Source: Deltaproteobacteria bacterium
GTDB lineage: Bacteria > SAR324 > JACQKK01
Direction of reading: 5' to 3'
Assembly (NCBI GenBank): GCA_029858165.1
Contig: JAOUFO010000070.1
Coordinates: 1-8,201, forward strand
DNA length: 8,201 nucleotides
Made by a program: the position numbers and the translations under genes. Numbering within the stretch: position 1 is the stretch's first letter; each line of letters starts with the position of its first letter. The notes under the pieces are model-generated. The model saw only the letters and a list, made by a program, of their open reading frames with translations. It did no database searches and was not told the origin of the DNA. Below, piece by piece: positions 6,157 through 8,201 of this stretch.

Positions 6157-6404
6157 TGTCCGGCAACCAGCACCGGCGTTTATTTGTCGCCTGTCGGCTC
6201 CAAATCACTTGGCCGGGCTGGTTGCACTTCTTTTGGGTCCTGTCCGGCAACCAGCACCGGCGTTTATTTGTCGCCTGTCGGCTCCAAATCACTTGGCCGG
6301 GCTGGTTGCACTTCTTTTGGGTCCTGTCCGGCAACCAGCACCGGCGTTTATTTGTCGCCTGTCGGCTCCAAATCACTTGGCCGGGCTGGTTGCACTTCTT
6401 TTGG
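6157..6404 (+). repeat. Three identical 84-bp tandem hairpin repeats (type A)
   Basis: Copies start at 6157, 6241 and 6325, all beginning TGTCCGGCAACCAGC. The first two are identical over 84 bp, and the third matches for 80 bp and then diverges at 6405. Each copy can fold. In copy 1, GCAACCAGC (6163-6171) pairs with GCTGGTTGC (6217-6225). After a bulged A (6172), CCGGC (6173-6177) pairs with GCCGG (6212-6216). Inside, ATTTG pairs with CAAAT (6182-6186 with 6201-6205), and a small GCC/GGC stem caps it. There are no spacers, so this is not CRISPR. The identity of the copies points to recent expansion. Confidence 0.95.
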
Positions 6405-6446
6405 TGACCCTGTTCAGGTCTTCTGTAATGGGCCGAAAATGGGGGG

Positions 6447-6479
6447 TGCGGGGGGGCTTGCTCCCCCGCATGATTTTTT
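6447..6479 (+). terminator. Rho-independent terminator after radC
   Basis: TGCGGGGG (6447-6454) pairs with CCCCCGCA (6463-6470) over an 8-base loop, followed by TGA and six T (6474-6479). It lies 318 bp after the radC stop and beyond the repeat array. A uvrC-radC transcript would therefore carry the repeats in its 3' untranslated end. Confidence 0.8.
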
Positions 6480-6520
6480 CCAACCGGATTGCCGGTGTGA
6501 TTTTGTCACTCTATCCGCTT

Positions 6521-6547
6521 TTGGATTGGGATACCATCGGCTAAAAT
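6521..6547 (+). promoter_or_regulatory. Candidate promoter for the permease operon
   Basis: TTGGAT (6521-6526) lies 15 bases before TAAAAT (6542-6547), just after the terminator and about 110 bp before the permease start. The -10-like box matches at five of six bases, but the spacer is short. This is a weak prediction. Confidence 0.25.
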
Positions 6548-6585
6548 TCACATCATACGGACTGTTCCCGGGTTTCATTCCCTCC

Positions 6586-6633
6586 GGCGAATCGCGGATT
6601 TGCCTACAGTCTGGGATGGTCCATGCGGCAAAT
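6586..6633 (+). promoter_or_regulatory. Mutually exclusive hairpins in the permease leader
   Basis: GGCGAATC (6586-6593) can pair with GATTTGCC (6597-6604) over the loop GCG, with one G-U pair. The same right arm, ATTTGCC (6598-6604), can instead pair perfectly with GGCAAAT (6627-6633). The second hairpin ends eight bases before the GAGG ribosome binding site (6641-6644). The layout resembles a two-state leader, but I see no known riboswitch consensus, and pairings this short can arise by chance. Confidence 0.35.
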
Positions 6634-6655
6634 GACCCGTGAGGTTTAAATCCTG

Positions 6656-7654
6656 ATGAACAATTCTCCCCCAACGTCTCCCAAAGGATGGCGTTTTCGC
6701 CTGATTCCCAAGGGCGGAGGGTTGACCCTGACTGCCCTGTTGGTGACAGGGGGGCTTTCTTGGGCCGCGGCCGGTGATGGGGATTCCCCCGCCATGGAAC
6801 AAATTGGAGGGGTTCCGCTGTGGGTCTGGCCTCTGGGGCTGTTTGTGTTTACGGTCCTGTTGGGGGTGGTGGCCGTGTTGGGGGGCATTGGGGGCAGCGT
6901 GTTGTTTGTGCGGCTGGTTAGGGGGGTTCTGCCGTTTATCCACATAGATTTTGTACGGGGGGCAGGATTGATGGTGGCCTTGACCGGGGCACTCTCTGCC
7001 GGGCCGGGATTGCTGAGCAAGGGTCTGGCTGATTTGCGGCTGGCCATCCCCATCGCGGTGATCACCTCCAGCGCCTCCATCCTGGGAGCCATGATCGGCT
7101 TGGCCATGCCCGCCCAGATCGTGCAGATTTTGTTGGGAGTGATGATTCTGGGGATGTCCGTTTTTATGCTGGTGGTCAAAACCGCTGAGACACCGCCAGA
7201 CCATCCGCCGGACAAACTGGCCCGTTGGCTGGCGATTCGGGGGACCGTTTATGATATGGAAAAAAAGGCCGATGTGGTGTGGAACCCCCGTCGGATGGGC
7301 CGGGGGTTGTTTTTGTTTATCGGGGTGGGTTTGATGGCGGGGATGTTCGGCATCGGGGCAGGATGGGCCAATGTGCCGGTTTTGAATCTGGTGATGGCCA
7401 TTCCGTTAAAGGTGGCTGTGGCCACCAGTTATTTTCTGTTGGCCATTACCGATACGACCGCCGCCTGGATTTACTTAAACCACGGGGCGGTGCTGCCCCT
7501 GATTACCGTGCCCAGTGTGCTGGGCATTATGGTGGGTGCCCGCTTTGGGGCCAGGCTGTTGTTTTTGGCCCGGCCCAGGGTGATCCGTCGGGTGGTGATT
7601 GTTGTGTTGTTGCTGGCCGGCATAAGAGCCTTGATGAAAGGATTCGGCATATGA
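6656..7654 (+). CDS. TauE/SafE (TSUP) family membrane permease
   Basis: This is a 332-residue integral inner-membrane protein of the TSUP family, whose members move sulfite, sulfoacetate or other small sulfur or organic anions. The substrate here cannot be read from sequence. The two family half-repeats are visible, each with a Gly-rich motif: GGIGGSVLFV at 76-85 and GMFGIGAGWANVPVLN at 229-244. About eight hydrophobic segments surround a polar loop at 176-213. The extra N-terminal segment (22-39, ending WAAAG) may be a signal anchor or cleaved signal. The ATG at 6656 has GAGG 11 bases upstream (6641-6644). Its stop overlaps the next start (ATGA, 7651-7654), so the two genes are translationally coupled. 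No sulfur-metabolism gene is in the window to support sulfite export specifically. Confidence 0.88.
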   Translation: MNNSPPTSPKGWRFRLIPKGGGLTLTALLVTGGLSWAAAGDGDSPAMEQIGGVPLWVWPLGLFVFTVLLGVVAVLGGIGGSVLFVRLVRGVLPFIHIDFVRGAGLMVALTGALSAGPGLLSKGLADLRLAIPIAVITSSASILGAMIGLAMPAQIVQILLGVMILGMSVFMLVVKTAETPPDHPPDKLARWLAIRGTVYDMEKKADVVWNPRRMGRGLFLFIGVGLMAGMFGIGAGWANVPVLNLVMAIPLKVAVATSYFLLAITDTTAAWIYLNHGAVLPLITVPSVLGIMVGARFGARLLFLARPRVIRRVVIVVLLLAGIRALMKGFGI

Positions 7655-8070
7655 CCCATCCGATTGAAACCTCTCAAAATACCATCAACCGCCGGTTTGC
7701 CCTGGTAGAAAAATGGGGCACCCGCGCCGGAGTCATTTTGGCCCTGGTGGGGTTTGGCCTGTATATCTTCAGCCGGACCTCGCAATATGTTCCCATCAAA
7801 CTGTTGGCTTCTCATTGGGGGAAGCCCCTGCCCCAATTTATCACCATCACCGGCCACCCCTTGGGTTGGGATTGGCTGCCGCTGATCGGCCACAGTGATA
7901 TTATCGCTCTGGCCGGATTGGTCCTGCTTTCCAGTGTGATCATCCTGGCCTATGGGTCGGTGGCTTTGTTGTACCTGAAGAAAAAAGACCACCTGTATTT
8001 CTTTCTGGTCACCCTGCAACTGGCCATATTCGCCTTGGCCGCCAGCAACCTCCTCACCGTGAATCACTGA
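7651..8070 (+). CDS. DUF1634-like three-helix membrane protein
   Basis: The protein has 139 residues. After a polar N-terminus it has three hydrophobic helices at about 24-40, 83-108 and 114-133, with a Lys-rich turn (KKKD, 110-113) between the last two. Size, helix pattern and position directly after a TauE/SafE permease fit the uncharacterised DUF1634 family. I infer this from layout more than from a diagnostic motif. The ATG at 7651 overlaps the permease stop by four bases and has AAAGGA at 7637-7642, eight bases upstream. The frame stays open further upstream to 7279, but that part overlaps the permease and is not real. It is probably an accessory subunit or assembly partner of the permease. 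Confidence 0.75.
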   Translation: MTHPIETSQNTINRRFALVEKWGTRAGVILALVGFGLYIFSRTSQYVPIKLLASHWGKPLPQFITITGHPLGWDWLPLIGHSDIIALAGLVLLSSVIILAYGSVALLYLKKKDHLYFFLVTLQLAIFALAASNLLTVNH

Positions 8071-8072
8071 TC

Positions 8073-8090
8073 TTGGGGGGGCTTCCCCAA
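8073..8090. repeat. Small GC hairpin after the last gene
   Basis: TTGGGG (8073-8078) pairs with CCCCAA (8085-8090) over GGGCTT, three bases after the stop of the DUF1634-like gene. No T-run follows, so a terminator role is doubtful. Confidence 0.35.
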
Positions 8091-8103
8091 TCCCCACCAG
8101 GGA

Positions 8104-8201
8104 GCGTCCTGTCCAGCGGCTTCAGCACCGGCACGCGGCCTAAAGGCCGCCTTTAGCCGGGCTTCCGCCGCCTTTCTTTTTGGGTCCTGTCCAGCGGTTC
8201 A
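8104..8201 (+). repeat. Right-edge hairpin repeat array (type B, period 78 bp)
   Basis: TGTCCAGCGG starts at 8110 and again at 8188, a 78-bp period, and the second copy runs off the window. The first unit can fold. GCGGC (8116-8120) pairs with GCCGC (8167-8171), and AGC (8124-8126) with GCT (8161-8163). After a bulged A (8127), CCGGC (8128-8132) pairs with GCCGG (8156-8160). The inner stem GCGGCC/GGCCGC (8135-8150) has a TAAA loop. It shares its outer sequence and stem plan with the 84-bp repeats after radC. It starts 33 bp after the last gene. Confidence 0.8.

Larger units (their letters stand above)
6130..6655. other. Repeat array, terminator and tauE leader
   Basis: This 526-bp gene-free stretch holds, in order, a partial hairpin repeat (6131-6156), three identical 84-bp repeats (6157-6404), the radC terminator (6447-6479), a weak promoter and the structured leader of the permease operon. 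Open frames cross the repeats on both strands only because 84 is a multiple of three. Their translations are repeats with no protein features. Confidence 0.7.

Noticed and set aside
6157..6404. CRISPR array
   Set aside because: The copies abut with no variable spacers, the unit is 84 bp, and no cas gene is present.
6157..6404. Integron attC sites
   Set aside because: The inverted arms (GCAAC/GTTGC) do not fit RYYYAAC and GTTRRRY. The repeats contain no cassette genes, and there is no integrase.
6080..6544. Repeat protein encoded by the 84-bp array (either strand)
   Set aside because: Frames are open only because the unit is 28 codons without stops. Overlap with radC, lack of a start signal and frames open on both strands argue against coding.
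6414..6674. Small minus-strand gene in the permease leader
   Set aside because: It runs through the radC terminator and the permease ribosome binding site and shows no protein features.
8073..8090. Terminator for the permease operon
   Set aside because: The stem is short and no T-run follows. It is recorded only as a hairpin.

Overview
The window is GC-rich DNA from what looks like a Gram-negative, Proteobacteria-like bacterium. The evidence is a set of ordinary chromosomal genes, Sec-type signal sequences, Shine-Dalgarno sites and a GC-rich rho-independent terminator. The short (462-residue) ThiC and the pairing of a TauE/SafE permease with a DUF1634-like protein fit deltaproteobacterial or deep-branching proteobacterial genomes. 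This placement is a guess: no rRNA or clade-specific marker is present.

Layout. On the minus strand, thiC (276-1664) makes the thiamine pyrimidine precursor, and upstream of it in the same direction lies a small exported or inner-membrane protein of unknown function (1849-2286). A 357-bp gene-free stretch (2287-2643) follows. It holds a 147-bp element with near-identical inverted ends, a perfect GC hairpin and a strong G-quadruplex motif. On the plus strand come uvrC (TTG start, 2644-4578) and, 87 bp later, an unusual radC (4666-6129). Its C-terminal half is a RadC JAMM domain, and its N-terminal half looks like a degenerate endonuclease III with an iron-sulfur cysteine loop. The two DNA-repair genes probably share a transcript that ends at a terminator at 6447-6479.

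Between radC and that terminator are three identical 84-bp tandem repeats. Each can fold into a long stem with a bulged A. A related but diverged repeat (period 78 bp) begins just after the last gene and runs off the right edge. The two repeat types keep the same stem architecture while the stem sequence changes. This structured, gene-tail-associated repeat family is, with the EndoIII-RadC fusion, the most interesting content of the window.

The right end carries a two-gene operon: a TauE/SafE-type permease (6656-7654), overlapping by 4 bp a three-helix DUF1634-like membrane protein (7651-8070). The leader of this operon contains two mutually exclusive short hairpins just before the ribosome binding site.
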